A stretch of 64,000 nucleotides of DNA from Acidimicrobiales bacterium. GTDB taxonomy: Bacteria; Actinomycetota; Acidimicrobiia; Acidimicrobiales; MedAcidi-G1. A program made the translations under genes and the position numbers. Positions 49,249 to 57,478 of the stretch are shown one piece after another. The first letter of the stretch is position 1; each line of letters starts with the position of its first letter. The notes under the pieces were generated by a model. It was not told the origin of the DNA. It saw only the letters and a list, made by a program, of their open reading frames with translations, and ran no database searches. The DNA lies in the NCBI GenBank assembly GCA_029577135.1, contig JARQPW010000011.1, positions 1 through 64,000 of the forward strand, given 5' to 3'.

Positions 49249-50943
49249 TCATCGGAAGTCCTGCCACTCGCCCGTGGGGACGATGCAGCCCCCGGGGGCG
49301 TCGCCCGTGGCGCCGGTCCCCCTCCCGAAGCGGCACGGGTACTGGTACTCGAGGTTCCGGACTACGTCCGGCAGGTCATTCTTCCGACGGGACGACGAGG
49401 TCGGGAGCATGCCCGGTAGGTCCACCTCGTCGAGTCGGTAGAGCACCCAGTTCACATCGGCCTGCCGGGGGTTGACGCCGGCGTCCCGGAGCGTGCGCAC
49501 GGTGATGCGCACCAGGGCGCAGGCATCCGCCACCGTGGCGTGGACGGCGCTGGCCGGATCGGTCGGGTCGGCGACGGGGCGTCCTGTCACCCGCGAGTAC
49601 TCGGCGTTGCACATTCGGGAGAATGGGTCGGGGAAGCCCTGCCCCGCGGCGTCGGGAAGCCGCCAGGTCCCGGTGTCGGCAGCGTCCACGATGAGCGCCC
49701 CGTCGTAGTAGGCGGCCGCCTCGGGGCCGCCGTAGGCGAGTACCTGGGCGGCGGCCAGATCGCCGGACTGCCCGTTGAGGCCGGTCTGGACGAAGGCCGG
49801 TTTCGGCATCCCCTGGCGGATCATCTCCGTGAGGAGCCCGGGGAGCGAGACGGCGTTGAGGACCGGGAACACGACCGTCGCCCCGTCACCGACCATCCGC
49901 TCGACGGCGGTCTGGAGGCCCACCCAGCAGGTGGTCGTTCCCTCGCAGCCGATCGGATGCACCTGGACGTCGTAGCCGAGGTCCTCCATGGTCTCGAGGA
50001 GGCCGTCGGACACGGCCTCGGACTGGCCGGGGGTGTCCGAGACGACGACGGCAATCGTCGCTCCCGTGAGCAACGAGCGTGCCTCGGCGGAGCGTGCCGC
50101 CAACTCCAGTTGGGTGTCGCTTGCGACGGCGGTCGTCAGCAGGCGGCCACGGGCCGTTCGGAGGTCATCCGAGGACTGGGGCTCGGTCGTGACCAGGGGC
50201 GTCTTCTCGGTGCCGGCGAGGCACAGTGGCGCCGAACCCTGGAGTCCGGTCAGGTCCAGGACGAGCACGGCACCGAGGTCGTCGGTTGCCTCCAGGCAGG
50301 CGGCGCTGCGGAGGGTGTCGATGTCGACGCCGCCACCACCGAGCGCCGTGACCTCGACCAGGCGGAGGTCGAGGCGTCGGCCGTACACGCCGCCGCACTC
50401 CTCGTTCACGATCCCGACGAACGCCTCGACCATCTCAGCGGTGTCGCCGACGGGGAAGTCGAATCCGATCCGCTCGTAGTCCTCGAGGCGGGTGCGGAGG
50501 TGGACGATCCGAATCGCCTCCTCCGTGATGCCCTCGTCGGTTGCACGCAGGGTCGAGGTGGTCGGCTCGCCGGGAAGGCAGAACAACTCGAGGCGTTGGA
50601 ACGGGTCGCCCCGGTCGAAGGCAGCCTGGAAGTCGGTGAACGTCTCACCGCGGGGGTCGTCGAAGCCCAGCGGCCACGCCCCCGGGTTGAACGTGGTGGT
50701 CGTAGGGGGGTGGGTGGTCGTAGGGGGGAGGGTGGTCGTAGGGGGGTGGGTGGTCGTAGGGGGGTGGGTGGTCGTAGGGGGGAGGGTGGTCGTGGTGGTT
50801 GCTGGGATGGAGGTCAGGGCGACCCCCGAGGCATTCGGGGGATGGGTCGGCTCGTCGCGGGCGCAGGCGGCCAGGAGGCAGGTCAGGAGGAGGGCCGGGG
50901 CAACGAGCAGGAGCCGCTGAACCACGCGTCGGGGTGCGTTCAT
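49249..50943 (-). CDS. Lipoprotein of the periplasmic-binding-protein type I (LivJ-like)
   Basis: 564 residues. Lipobox LAAC with Cys27 after a hydrophobic signal (LLLVAPALLLTCLLAAC), a Thr/Pro tether at about 45-82 built from TTTHPP/TTTLPP repeats, then a type I binding fold (ITEEAIRIVHLRTRLEDY, TGATIAVVVSDTPGQSEAV, YYDGALIVDAADTGTW). No ABC transporter genes are adjacent, so it may be an orphan sensor or share a permease elsewhere. ATG 50943 overlaps a leaderless micro-ORF. Confidence 0.85.
   Translation of the reverse strand: MNAPRRVVQRLLLVAPALLLTCLLAACARDEPTHPPNASGVALTSIPATTTTTLPPTTTHPPTTTHPPTTTLPPTTTHPPTTTTFNPGAWPLGFDDPRGETFTDFQAAFDRGDPFQRLELFCLPGEPTTSTLRATDEGITEEAIRIVHLRTRLEDYERIGFDFPVGDTAEMVEAFVGIVNEECGGVYGRRLDLRLVEVTALGGGGVDIDTLRSAACLEATDDLGAVLVLDLTGLQGSAPLCLAGTEKTPLVTTEPQSSDDLRTARGRLLTTAVASDTQLELAARSAEARSLLTGATIAVVVSDTPGQSEAVSDGLLETMEDLGYDVQVHPIGCEGTTTCWVGLQTAVERMVGDGATVVFPVLNAVSLPGLLTEMIRQGMPKPAFVQTGLNGQSGDLAAAQVLAYGGPEAAAYYDGALIVDAADTGTWRLPDAAGQGFPDPFSRMCNAEYSRVTGRPVADPTDPASAVHATVADACALVRITVRTLRDAGVNPRQADVNWVLYRLDEVDLPGMLPTSSSRRKNDLPDVVRNLEYQYPCRFGRGTGATGDAPGGCIVPTGEWQDFR
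50697..50786. repeat. 18-bp tandem repeat (five copies) in the lipoprotein gene
   Basis: Unit tggtcgtaggggggtggg with a T/A variant at position 15; order T, A, T, T, A. Translated on the minus strand it gives six-residue TTTHPP / TTTLPP units of the cell-wall tether. Purine-rich strand with G6 runs. A likely site of length variation. Confidence 0.9.
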
Positions 50944-50990
50944 CACCCGGCGGGTTCGGACACTGGGGTGTGGGCGTGGAGCAGCGACAC
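50943..50990 (-). other. Leaderless micro-ORF before the lipoprotein (putative, 15 codons)
   Basis: VSLLHAHTPVSEPAG. GTG 50990 lies 8 nt from a TACCAT box (50999-51004, minus strand) and the TGA overlaps the lipoprotein ATG by one base (TGATG). Confidence 0.4.
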
Positions 50991-50998
50991 AGCGGGCG

Positions 50999-51004
50999 AT
51001 GGTA
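50999..51004 (-). promoter_or_regulatory. -10 box TACCAT upstream of the lipoprotein
   Basis: 8 nt before the micro-ORF GTG, 55 nt before the lipoprotein ATG. Confidence 0.45.
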
Positions 51005-51068
51005 GCGACGGACGGGTCCCCGGAGACGGCAGGGGCGAGGGTGCCCGCCTCGGGCGGCGTCAGTTGCC

Positions 51069-51074
51069 TAGCCT
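51069..51074 (+). promoter_or_regulatory. -10 box TAGCCT upstream of the 51102 gene
   Basis: 7 nt before the micro-ORF GTG at 51082; divergent from the lipoprotein promoter. Confidence 0.5.
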
Positions 51075-51081
51075 CTCGCCC

Positions 51082-51105
51082 GTGAACGGATGGCGACGGC
51101 GATGA
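51082..51105 (+). other. Leaderless micro-ORF VNGWRRR-stop (putative)
   Basis: Seven codons from GTG 51082; TGA 51103 overlaps ATG 51102 of the following gene (ATGA). Leaderless spacing of 7 nt from TAGCCT. Confidence 0.42.
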
Positions 51106-52388
51106 GCGACGTAACGGGCGATCCGCCCGGCACGAACGAGCCGTCCGAGGACGGGCCGCCCGGGGAGCCGGATGTCGAGCAACGCCCGGAACTGCGGCTG
51201 ACGGAGGCCAGCACCGAGGTGTCCGGCGAACTCCGAACCCGGCGGAGCTCCTTCTTCCGGGCCCGGCGCGAGGGAACGTCACCCGTTGCCGACGTCGAGG
51301 TCGAGGCAGGCCCGCGTTGGAGCGAGCAGGAGGCCGAGCGCCGGATCCGCATGTTCCTGCTGCGCCTCGCCGGCGACCGCCCCCTCGAGCACCGCGACGA
51401 CCCGGTCGACTTCGCACGTGAGAACGACCTCCTCCTCCTGTTCGGCCCCGACGAGGAGGAATCGTTCGCCAAGTTGGCCCTGCGCTTCCCGGAGGAGACG
51501 GTGGCGCAATGGGCCACGCTGCTGGCCGGCGGTGACCGCTCGGAGGCCTTCGGTCCGCGCTCCCGGGCCGAGCGCCGCGACGAGGAGTCGATCGAACAGT
51601 CGATCAAGCTCGGCGTTCGCAAGCGGGCGCTCACCGTAATGGCGGTCGCACTCGTCGCCGTCATCGGCTTCATCGGCATTCGGAGTGCGCTCGAGGAGGC
51701 CCCGGTCGATCGATCGGACCGTGCCCTCCGCTTCGCCGTGACCAGCCAGAACCGGGACCTCGGCGATCCCGGTGATCCGGACGCACCGGTGACGGGGGGC
51801 CCCCCGGTGGCCGAGCCGCTCCTGGTGGTCGGACTCGACCGGCTCGTGGCCGTGGCCGTCGGGGAGGGAGCGGTCGAGGACCGGATCAGGTTGCGCGTCG
51901 ACGAGGGCATCCTCCCCGTGCCCTCCGGTGGGGTCACCGCATCGGTGTTCGAGCACCGTGGCGGGCAGGTCGCGCTCGTCGGTCCCGGGGGATGGGTGGT
52001 GGCGGCCTGTGTCCGGATCTCGGTCGTGACCGAGATTCTGCGACCACTCGACGTCGTCCTCTTCGACTCCTCCGAAAGAGCGTGTCCGGTCGGCCTGGAG
52101 GGTCGACCGGCCATCGCCACCTGCCGGGGCACCGATGCGCTGATCCTCGAGATCGACATCCCCCAGGGCGAGGTTGACCTGGTCGAGGGGGGCATCGGCT
52201 GGGCGGAGGGCATCCGCATCAGCCTCGAGTTCGCCGCACCCGGCTGGGACGTGCTGTCGCTGAGGGGCACGATCGCCGTGCCGTCGGGCGCCGAATCCGT
52301 CGCCATCCCCAGATTCGGTGGGGGACCGGGCGACGAGGTGACGGTCGACCTGGGCGAGGGCCGGACCGGCACCTGCACACTGGGCTGA
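51102..52388 (+). CDS. Hypothetical single-pass membrane protein
   Basis: 428 residues from ATG 51102 (ATG 51090 is in frame and possible). Residues 1-60 are acidic and disordered; about 70-160 is a charged helical domain (SEQEAERRIRMFLLRLAGDR); one membrane helix at about 175-192 (ALTVMAVALVAVIGFIGI); then about 230 residues, probably outside the cytoplasm and beta-rich. I recognise no family. The divergent lipoprotein shares its 158-nt promoter region. The start at 51102 is preferred because of the coupled micro-ORF. Confidence 0.75.
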   Translation: MSDVTGDPPGTNEPSEDGPPGEPDVEQRPELRLTEASTEVSGELRTRRSSFFRARREGTSPVADVEVEAGPRWSEQEAERRIRMFLLRLAGDRPLEHRDDPVDFARENDLLLLFGPDEEESFAKLALRFPEETVAQWATLLAGGDRSEAFGPRSRAERRDEESIEQSIKLGVRKRALTVMAVALVAVIGFIGIRSALEEAPVDRSDRALRFAVTSQNRDLGDPGDPDAPVTGGPPVAEPLLVVGLDRLVAVAVGEGAVEDRIRLRVDEGILPVPSGGVTASVFEHRGGQVALVGPGGWVVAACVRISVVTEILRPLDVVLFDSSERACPVGLEGRPAIATCRGTDALILEIDIPQGEVDLVEGGIGWAEGIRISLEFAAPGWDVLSLRGTIAVPSGAESVAIPRFGGGPGDEVTVDLGEGRTGTCTLG

Positions 52389-52437
52389 GTGGGCCGCCTC
52401 ACTGCGGGCGTGCCCCGGCCCGGCGGCGGCCGCCCGA

Positions 52438-52443
52438 TACCGT
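52438..52443 (+). promoter_or_regulatory. -10 box TACCGT of the SRAP gene
   Basis: TACCGT 7 nt before ATG 52451; supports that ATG over the in-frame GTG at 52442. Confidence 0.5.
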
Positions 52444-52450
52444 GGCGCCC

Positions 52451-53194
52451 ATGTGTGGCCGGGTCGTCACGAGCTCCACGCCCGAGGAACTCGCCGAGTA
52501 CCTAGGGGCGGACGAGATCGTCGCGACCCTCGACGGTCCCGACCACAACGTGCCGCCCACCCGGCCCCTGCCCCTCGTCTGGGAGGAATCGGGCGACTCC
52601 AAGGGCAGCAGGAAGCTCGGCACCGCACGCTGGGGACTCGTGCCCGCGTGGGCCAAAGACCCCTCCGTCGGCAACCGCATGTTCAACGCCCGAGCCGAGA
52701 CGGCCGCTGAGAAGCCGTCCTTCCGATCCGCCTTCAAACGGCGCCGCTGCCTGGTCCCCATCGACGGCTTCTACGAGTGGGGTCCGGCGACTCCCGGTTC
52801 AGCCGGGAAGAAGCAGCCCTGGTTCGTCCACCGCGCCGACGGTGCCCCGCTTGTCCTCGCCGGCCTCTGGGAGAGCCGGTCCGGGGAGGGCAGCGAGACA
52901 TTGCGCAGCTGCACGGTGATCACGGTCGACGCCAACGAGGACCTGTCGCCGGTCCACCACCGCATGCCCGCACTGCTCCCGCCTGCCGGATGGGACGCTT
53001 GGCTCGACCCCTCCCACGATGACCGGGAGTTCCTCCAGGCACTCCTGACCCCAGCGCCCACCGGACTCCTCATCCGCCATCCGGTCGATCGACGAGTCGG
53101 CAACCCCCGGAACAAGGGCCCGGGCCTGATGGATCCGGTCGAGGTCGGCGCAGTCGTCGAGGACTCCCTGCTCTGGCCGGAGGAGAGCCGGTGA
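52451..53194 (+). CDS. SRAP-domain protein (HMCES/YedK family)
   Basis: Forms a covalent cross-link to abasic sites in single-stranded DNA and protects them. 247 residues. The start must expose Cys2 after methionine removal; MCGRVV from ATG 52451 does so, and GTG 52442 would not. Active-site residues Asn79 (MFNARAETA), Glu109 (GFYEW) and His169 (HHRMPALLP) are present. Overlaps the DUF2079 gene by GTGA. Confidence 0.93.
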   Translation: MCGRVVTSSTPEELAEYLGADEIVATLDGPDHNVPPTRPLPLVWEESGDSKGSRKLGTARWGLVPAWAKDPSVGNRMFNARAETAAEKPSFRSAFKRRRCLVPIDGFYEWGPATPGSAGKKQPWFVHRADGAPLVLAGLWESRSGEGSETLRSCTVITVDANEDLSPVHHRMPALLPPAGWDAWLDPSHDDREFLQALLTPAPTGLLIRHPVDRRVGNPRNKGPGLMDPVEVGAVVEDSLLWPEESR

Positions 53195-54729
53195 AGGGCG
53201 ACCGGCGGCGGCCCAACTGGACCGACGAGTGGACGGGCGAGCACGTCGCCGTGCGGGTCCACGAAGCCCGTCGGCGCCTCGACATGAGCCTGTTGCGCTG
53301 GCAGGCACAGCTTGAGACACCAGCCGTGGACCGGTCGCTGCCCTGGGTCGCGGCCTTCGTGTTGTTCGTCGCGCTGTCCCTGCTCGCCCTCGCCAAGAAC
53401 CGCGACCTCGGCCTCGGGCCCGGAATCGGCTTCCCCCTTCAGGCCATCCACCTCCTCGAGGGCGGCCGCCCGCCGGTGGTCTCAGAACTGGGGCTGAACA
53501 TGTTCGCCGTGCAGGCGGCGTTCCTCTTCGTACCGATCGCCTTCCTTTCGCGCTTCGTGCCGACCACCGAGATGCTGCTGGTGTTCCAGGCTCTCGCGCT
53601 GGCCCTCCCCGTGGTACCCATCTGGCGTATCGCCCGTGGGCCGGCCAACCTCCGGATCGGCGGCGCCAGCGCCCTGATCCTCGCCTTCGCACTGCACCCG
53701 TCGATCCACAACCTCAACCTGGCCGGCTTCCATACCGAGGCGATCGCCCTTCCGGCACTCTTCGTGGCCTACCTGGCCGGGAGGCGGGGCCAGTGGGTGC
53801 GCCTGGGCCTCCTGTCAATCGCAGTCGTAGCCGCACGTGCCGATCTGGGCCTCGCCCTCGGCGCCCTGGGGCTGGTTCTTGTGCTCGAGGACCGCCGCCG
53901 GCCCGGTTGGATCCTCGCGGGCTTCGGGACGGCCTGGTTCGTGGCGATGGCATTTGTCGTGCAGCCGATGTTCGGCCACGGCGCCTATCCACACATCGGG
54001 GCGTTTGCCGCCTTCGGCGACAGCGCCCCCGGGGTCCTTGGTGGGATGTTGAGCGACCCCTTCGGGGTGGTGGTCGACCTCGCCGACCGGGCGGCATTCG
54101 AGAAGCTGCTCCTGCTCCTCGCACCGGTCCTCTTCCTGCCGCTGATCCGTCCCCGATACCTGTTGCCGGTGCTTCCGCTGTTCGGCCTCTACCTGATCGC
54201 CGATGTCCCCGACCTCGGACTTGGTAATCCCCAGCAGGACGTGGCCACCCTGCCGTTCGTCATGATCGCAGCGGCCTATGCGCTGAAGCGCCTGGGACGG
54301 CGGGGGGTCAGCCGGGTATTTGTCGACCGGCGGATCCTGAGCGTCCTCGTGCTCACCGCGCTCGTCTTCTTCGTCCGGGATGCCGCCTCGTCGCCCTACG
54401 AACAACCCTGGGACTGGGGCCGCCGCGATGCCGTCGACACGGCCCGGTTGACGGCGGCGGGGATGGTCGAGCGATGGGACCGGGTCCTTGTGACCCCGAC
54501 CGTCTTCCCGCTCGTCGCCGAGCGGACCACGGTCCTCGTCCTCAAGGATGACACGCCGTTCCTTCCCGACCCCGACCTCGTGGAGGACATCGACGTGGTC
54601 ATCTTCGACGAGACGGCGGCCAACTGGCCCCGCTCGAGCATCCGCGGCTTCGGCGGCGTGCTCGGAATGCTGGACTTCGAGGAACGATTCGCCGAGGAGG
54701 GAGTGCACCTCTGGGTGCTCGCCCCCTGA
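53191..54729 (+). CDS. DUF2079 membrane protein
   Basis: 512 residues, about ten to eleven membrane helices from residue 50 on, after a short basic cytoplasmic start. Segments HPSIHNLNLAGFHTEAIALP and ARADLGLALGALGLVLVLED match the DUF2079 family, which resembles GT-C glycosyltransferases. No sugar substrate is known. The last 90 residues (VLVTPTVFPLVAERTTVLVL) form a soluble domain. GTG 53191 overlaps the SRAP stop. Confidence 0.85.
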   Translation: MKGDRRRPNWTDEWTGEHVAVRVHEARRRLDMSLLRWQAQLETPAVDRSLPWVAAFVLFVALSLLALAKNRDLGLGPGIGFPLQAIHLLEGGRPPVVSELGLNMFAVQAAFLFVPIAFLSRFVPTTEMLLVFQALALALPVVPIWRIARGPANLRIGGASALILAFALHPSIHNLNLAGFHTEAIALPALFVAYLAGRRGQWVRLGLLSIAVVAARADLGLALGALGLVLVLEDRRRPGWILAGFGTAWFVAMAFVVQPMFGHGAYPHIGAFAAFGDSAPGVLGGMLSDPFGVVVDLADRAAFEKLLLLLAPVLFLPLIRPRYLLPVLPLFGLYLIADVPDLGLGNPQQDVATLPFVMIAAAYALKRLGRRGVSRVFVDRRILSVLVLTALVFFVRDAASSPYEQPWDWGRRDAVDTARLTAAGMVERWDRVLVTPTVFPLVAERTTVLVLKDDTPFLPDPDLVEDIDVVIFDETAANWPRSSIRGFGGVLGMLDFEERFAEEGVHLWVLAP

Positions 54730-54741
54730 CGGGGGAGCAGG

Positions 54742-55245
54742 TCAGACGACCGACGTGTGTCCGGCCGCCCGGAGCGCACCCCTGAGGGTCTCGGCCACGG
54801 CGTCGAGGTCGGCGGGGTCGGCGTTCGCATCTGCCGAGCCGAAGTCCAGGTGTCCCATGTGGTCGATCGGAACGACGTGCAGGTGCGCGTGAGGCACCTC
54901 GAACCCGGCGATCACGAGGCCGACCCTCGCGGGCGAGAAGGCCTCCTGCTGGGCACGCCCGACAGCGTGGGCGACGGCCATGCAATGGACGGCGACGTCA
55001 GCAGGGAGGTCCGTCCAGCGGTCGACCTCCGCGATCGGGATCACCAGTGCGTGGCCCCGGTTGAGGGGACGGATGTCGAGCATCGCCACGCACACGTCGT
55101 CGCGCCAGACGATCCGTCCGGGAACCTCGCCGGCGATGATGCGGGTGAAGATGGTGGGAATGGCGGGCTCCGGGCGGGAACTGGTGGACGGGGTGGACGG
55201 AGGTCCATCGTAGGCTCTCGCCTGTGAGCAGTCGTGAGCAGCCAC
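54742..55245 (-). CDS. HIT-family nucleotide hydrolase/transferase
   Basis: Histidine-triad motif HAHLHVVP near the C-terminal half and the family core IFTRIIAGEVPGRIVWRDD, MLDIRPLNRGHALVIP. The only ATG/GTG/TTG start upstream of the core is ATG 55245 (167 residues), which overlaps the divergent pgsA start by 22 nt and adds a Pro/Ser-rich tail not seen in the family. An ATT codon at 55161 would give the usual start (M)PTIFTRI, 139 residues, with GGAG 6 nt upstream. The true start may be that ATT. Confidence 0.85.
   Translation of the reverse strand: MAAHDCSQARAYDGPPSTPSTSSRPEPAIPTIFTRIIAGEVPGRIVWRDDVCVAMLDIRPLNRGHALVIPIAEVDRWTDLPADVAVHCMAVAHAVGRAQQEAFSPARVGLVIAGFEVPHAHLHVVPIDHMGHLDFGSADANADPADLDAVAETLRGALRAAGHTSVV
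55211..55216 (+). promoter_or_regulatory. -10 box TAGGCT of pgsA
   Basis: TAGGCT 7 nt before GTG 55224. Confidence 0.5.
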
Positions 55246-55844
55246 GGACGCCCACCCCCCGGACCGGATGGAGCGGGGTGTGGACCGTCCCCAATGCCAT
55301 CAGCGTGCTGCGGATCGCCTGCATCCCTTGGTTCGTCTGGCTGCTCTTCGCAGCCGAGGACCGCACGGCGGCGGCGTTGCTCCTCGGCGCACTCGGGGCC
55401 ACCGACTGGGTCGACGGGTGGATCGCCCGAAGGTTCGACCAGGTCTCGGAGGTCGGCAAGGTCCTCGATCCGACCGCCGACCGACTGCTCCTCGTGGTGG
55501 CGGCCCCGGCGATGATCATCGACGGCTCGGTCCCGACCTGGTTCGCCGTTGCGGCGCTCCTCCGGGAGGTCCTGATCGGCGTGGCAGCCCTCGCCCTCGC
55601 CGGCTTCGGCGCTCGCCGCATCGACGTGACCTGGTGGGGGAAGACGGGGACCTTCGCCCTCCTGTTCGCCTTCCCGTGCTTCCTGGCGGGGGAGTCCACG
55701 ATCGTTGGCCGTCCGGCCTTCGCCATCGCGGCATGGATCTTCGCCATTCCGGGGCTGCTGATTGCCTGGTGGGCGGGGCTGGGCTACGTACCCGAGGGCC
55801 TCCGGGCGTTCCGGGATGGCCGTGCCGCCCGGGACGGCGCCTGA
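55224..55844 (+). CDS. pgsA: CDP-alcohol phosphatidyltransferase
   Basis: Membrane enzyme of phospholipid head-group transfer. 206 residues, about five or six helices. CDP-alcohol motif D-G-x2-A-R-x8-G-x3-D-x3-D is complete in DGWIARRFDQVSEVGKVLDP. TVPNAISVLRIACIPWFVWL is the typical N-terminal helix. The exact alcohol (glycerol phosphate, inositol phosphate or cardiolipin type) cannot be read from this; PgsA is the closest label. GTG 55224 fits the TAGGCT box. Confidence 0.85.
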   Translation: MSSREQPRTPTPRTGWSGVWTVPNAISVLRIACIPWFVWLLFAAEDRTAAALLLGALGATDWVDGWIARRFDQVSEVGKVLDPTADRLLLVVAAPAMIIDGSVPTWFAVAALLREVLIGVAALALAGFGARRIDVTWWGKTGTFALLFAFPCFLAGESTIVGRPAFAIAAWIFAIPGLLIAWWAGLGYVPEGLRAFRDGRAARDGA

Positions 55845-55882
55845 ACGTCGCTCCCAGAGCCCACTGGCGACGATGCATTGTG

Positions 55883-55888
55883 TAGGTT
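55883..55888 (+). promoter_or_regulatory. -10 box TAGGTT of gcvH
   Basis: TAGGTT 7 nt before ATG 55896. Confidence 0.5.
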
Positions 55889-55895
55889 CGGGCGC

Positions 55896-56279
55896 ATGAA
55901 CGTCCCGGGAGAACTCCGGTATTCGACTGATCACGAATGGGTTCGTGTCGACCAGGGCGGGCGGGTCCGGGTCGGCATCACCGACTACGCACAGGATGCG
56001 CTCGGCGATGTCGTGTTCATCGACCTTCCCCCCGTTGGCACGACGGTGGCACCCGGTGCGGTGTTCGGCGAGGTCGAGTCGACCAAGTCGGTCTCCGAAC
56101 TCTTCGCACCGCTGTCCGGAACGGTCGTGGCGGTCAACGACGAACTCGAGGTGGCCCCCGAACGCGTCAACGAGGATCCGTACGGTGACGGTTGGATCTG
56201 CGAGATCGAACTCTCCGATCCGGCAGAGCTCGGCGACCTCATGGATGCCGCCTCCTACTCGGCGCTGATCGAGGGTTGA
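55896..56279 (+). CDS. gcvH: Glycine cleavage system H protein
   Basis: Lipoyl carrier of the glycine cleavage complex. 127 residues; the lipoylated lysine is K64 in FGEVESTKSVSELFAP. Start MNVPGELRYSTDHEWV is standard. It heads the cluster gcvH-garA-ftsR-hpt-DUF151-merR-(nuclease-like)-gcvT. The first four family members occur together in mycobacteria (Rv1826-Rv1830), where GarA links glutamate/2-oxoglutarate control to this locus. Confidence 0.97.
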   Translation: MNVPGELRYSTDHEWVRVDQGGRVRVGITDYAQDALGDVVFIDLPPVGTTVAPGAVFGEVESTKSVSELFAPLSGTVVAVNDELEVAPERVNEDPYGDGWICEIELSDPAELGDLMDAASYSALIEG

Positions 56280-56281
56280 CC

Positions 56282-56746
56282 GTGGTCGGGACCACGTGCC
56301 CGGAGTGCGGGCGGATCGAGGACGGAGGGGCCAACTTCTGCCGCTCGTGCGGGCATGAGCTCCGCTCCACCTCGGACGAGATCACGGACACCTTCGAACT
56401 CGAGGAGGAGCTTCCCCATGAGGAGGACCGGGCCCGCTTCCCCCACGACTGCGGCTTGTTCGTCGTCGAGTCGGGCCCCAAGGCAGGCGCCCGCTACGGC
56501 CTCGAGGCCGAGCTGACGACGCTGGGGCGCCATGGAGACGCCGACATCTTCTTCGACGATGTGACGGTCTCGCGACGCCATGCCGAGGTACAGCGCACCG
56601 GCGACCGCTACCTGGTACGCGACGCAGGCTCCCTCAACGGCACCTATGTGAACCGCGAGCGAATCGAGAGCGCCCTGCTCCAGGACGGCGACGAGCTCCA
56701 GATCGGACGCTTCCGACTCGTGTTCTTCCACGGCACCGCAGACTGA
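56282..56746 (+). CDS. garA: FHA-domain protein, GarA/OdhI-like with N-terminal zinc ribbon
   Basis: 154 residues. Zinc ribbon CPECGRIEDGGANFCRSC at 5-23, acidic linker ITDTFELEEELPHEED (about 38-53), FHA domain with TLGRHGDADIFFDDVTVSRRHAEVQ and AGSLNGTYVNRERIE for phosphothreonine binding. GarA/OdhI inhibit 2-oxoglutarate dehydrogenase and are switched by phosphorylation of an N-terminal ETTS threonine; here the threonine in ITDTF is at a similar distance from the FHA domain but the motif is not the same. GTG start 2 nt after gcvH. Confidence 0.88.
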   Translation: MVGTTCPECGRIEDGGANFCRSCGHELRSTSDEITDTFELEEELPHEEDRARFPHDCGLFVVESGPKAGARYGLEAELTTLGRHGDADIFFDDVTVSRRHAEVQRTGDRYLVRDAGSLNGTYVNRERIESALLQDGDELQIGRFRLVFFHGTAD

Positions 56747-56756
56747 CCGTCGGGCC

Positions 56757-57470
56757 ATGACGGGGAACACCGCCCTCACGATCGGGGAGGTCATCGACCG
56801 GCTCTCCGAGGAGTTCCCCGACGTCACGGTCTCGAAGATCCGGTTCCTCGAGTCCCAGGGACTCGTCGAGCCCGGGCGGACGCCGTCCGGTTACCGGCAG
56901 TTCAGCCCGGGCGACGTCGACCTTCTGCGGTGGGTACTCCGCCAGCAGCGCGAGCACTTCCTGCCGCTCAAGGTCATCCGGGAGGTCCTCGAGGGGACCG
57001 GTGGGCGGGTGCCGGAACCCGACGGGGAGGTCGACGAGTCCGAGGTGTCGCCCTTTCGCGAGCGGGGCCGGCCGCGCCGATTCGTGGGATCGGTCAGCGT
57101 CTCGCGCGAGGAACTGGCGACCACGGTCGGCGTGGACCCCGCAGTCGTCGCCCAACTCGAGCGGCTGGGCCTCGTGGTCGGCCACGAGGCGGGCTCGGCG
57201 GTCGTCTACGACGGCGAGGCGCTACACGTCGTCCGACTCGCCGCCCGGTTCCTCGAGCTCGGAGTCGACCCCCGCCACCTGCGGATGTTCCTCGTCGGCG
57301 CCCAGCGGGAGGCCGGCGTGCTCGAGCAGGCCCTGCTGCCCCGGCTGCGGGGTGACGACCGCTCCCGCCGCGAGGTGAAGGCCCAACTCGACGAGTTGGT
57401 GGATGCCGGGAGCCAACTGCGCGAGCTCCTGCTGCGACGTTCGCTGGGCCGCCTGGACGACCAGGCGTAG
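56757..57470 (+). CDS. ftsR: MerR-family regulator FtsR
   Basis: 237 residues. N-terminal MerR winged helix: LTIGEVIDRLSEEFPDVTVS then KIRFLESQGLVEPGRTPSGY and RQFSPGDVDLLRWVLRQQRE, as in FtsR (Rv1828 family), an activator of ftsZ in corynebacteria. C-terminal helices at about 115-237 lack metal cysteines. Lies 10 nt after garA and 8 nt before hpt, so probably one transcript. Confidence 0.9.
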   Translation: MTGNTALTIGEVIDRLSEEFPDVTVSKIRFLESQGLVEPGRTPSGYRQFSPGDVDLLRWVLRQQREHFLPLKVIREVLEGTGGRVPEPDGEVDESEVSPFRERGRPRRFVGSVSVSREELATTVGVDPAVVAQLERLGLVVGHEAGSAVVYDGEALHVVRLAARFLELGVDPRHLRMFLVGAQREAGVLEQALLPRLRGDDRSRREVKAQLDELVDAGSQLRELLLRRSLGRLDDQA

Positions 57471-57478
57471 GAGGTCGA

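Noticed and set aside
50697-50786. CRISPR array
   Set aside because: Repeats are 18 bp, directly adjacent without spacers, and translate into a Thr/Pro tether.
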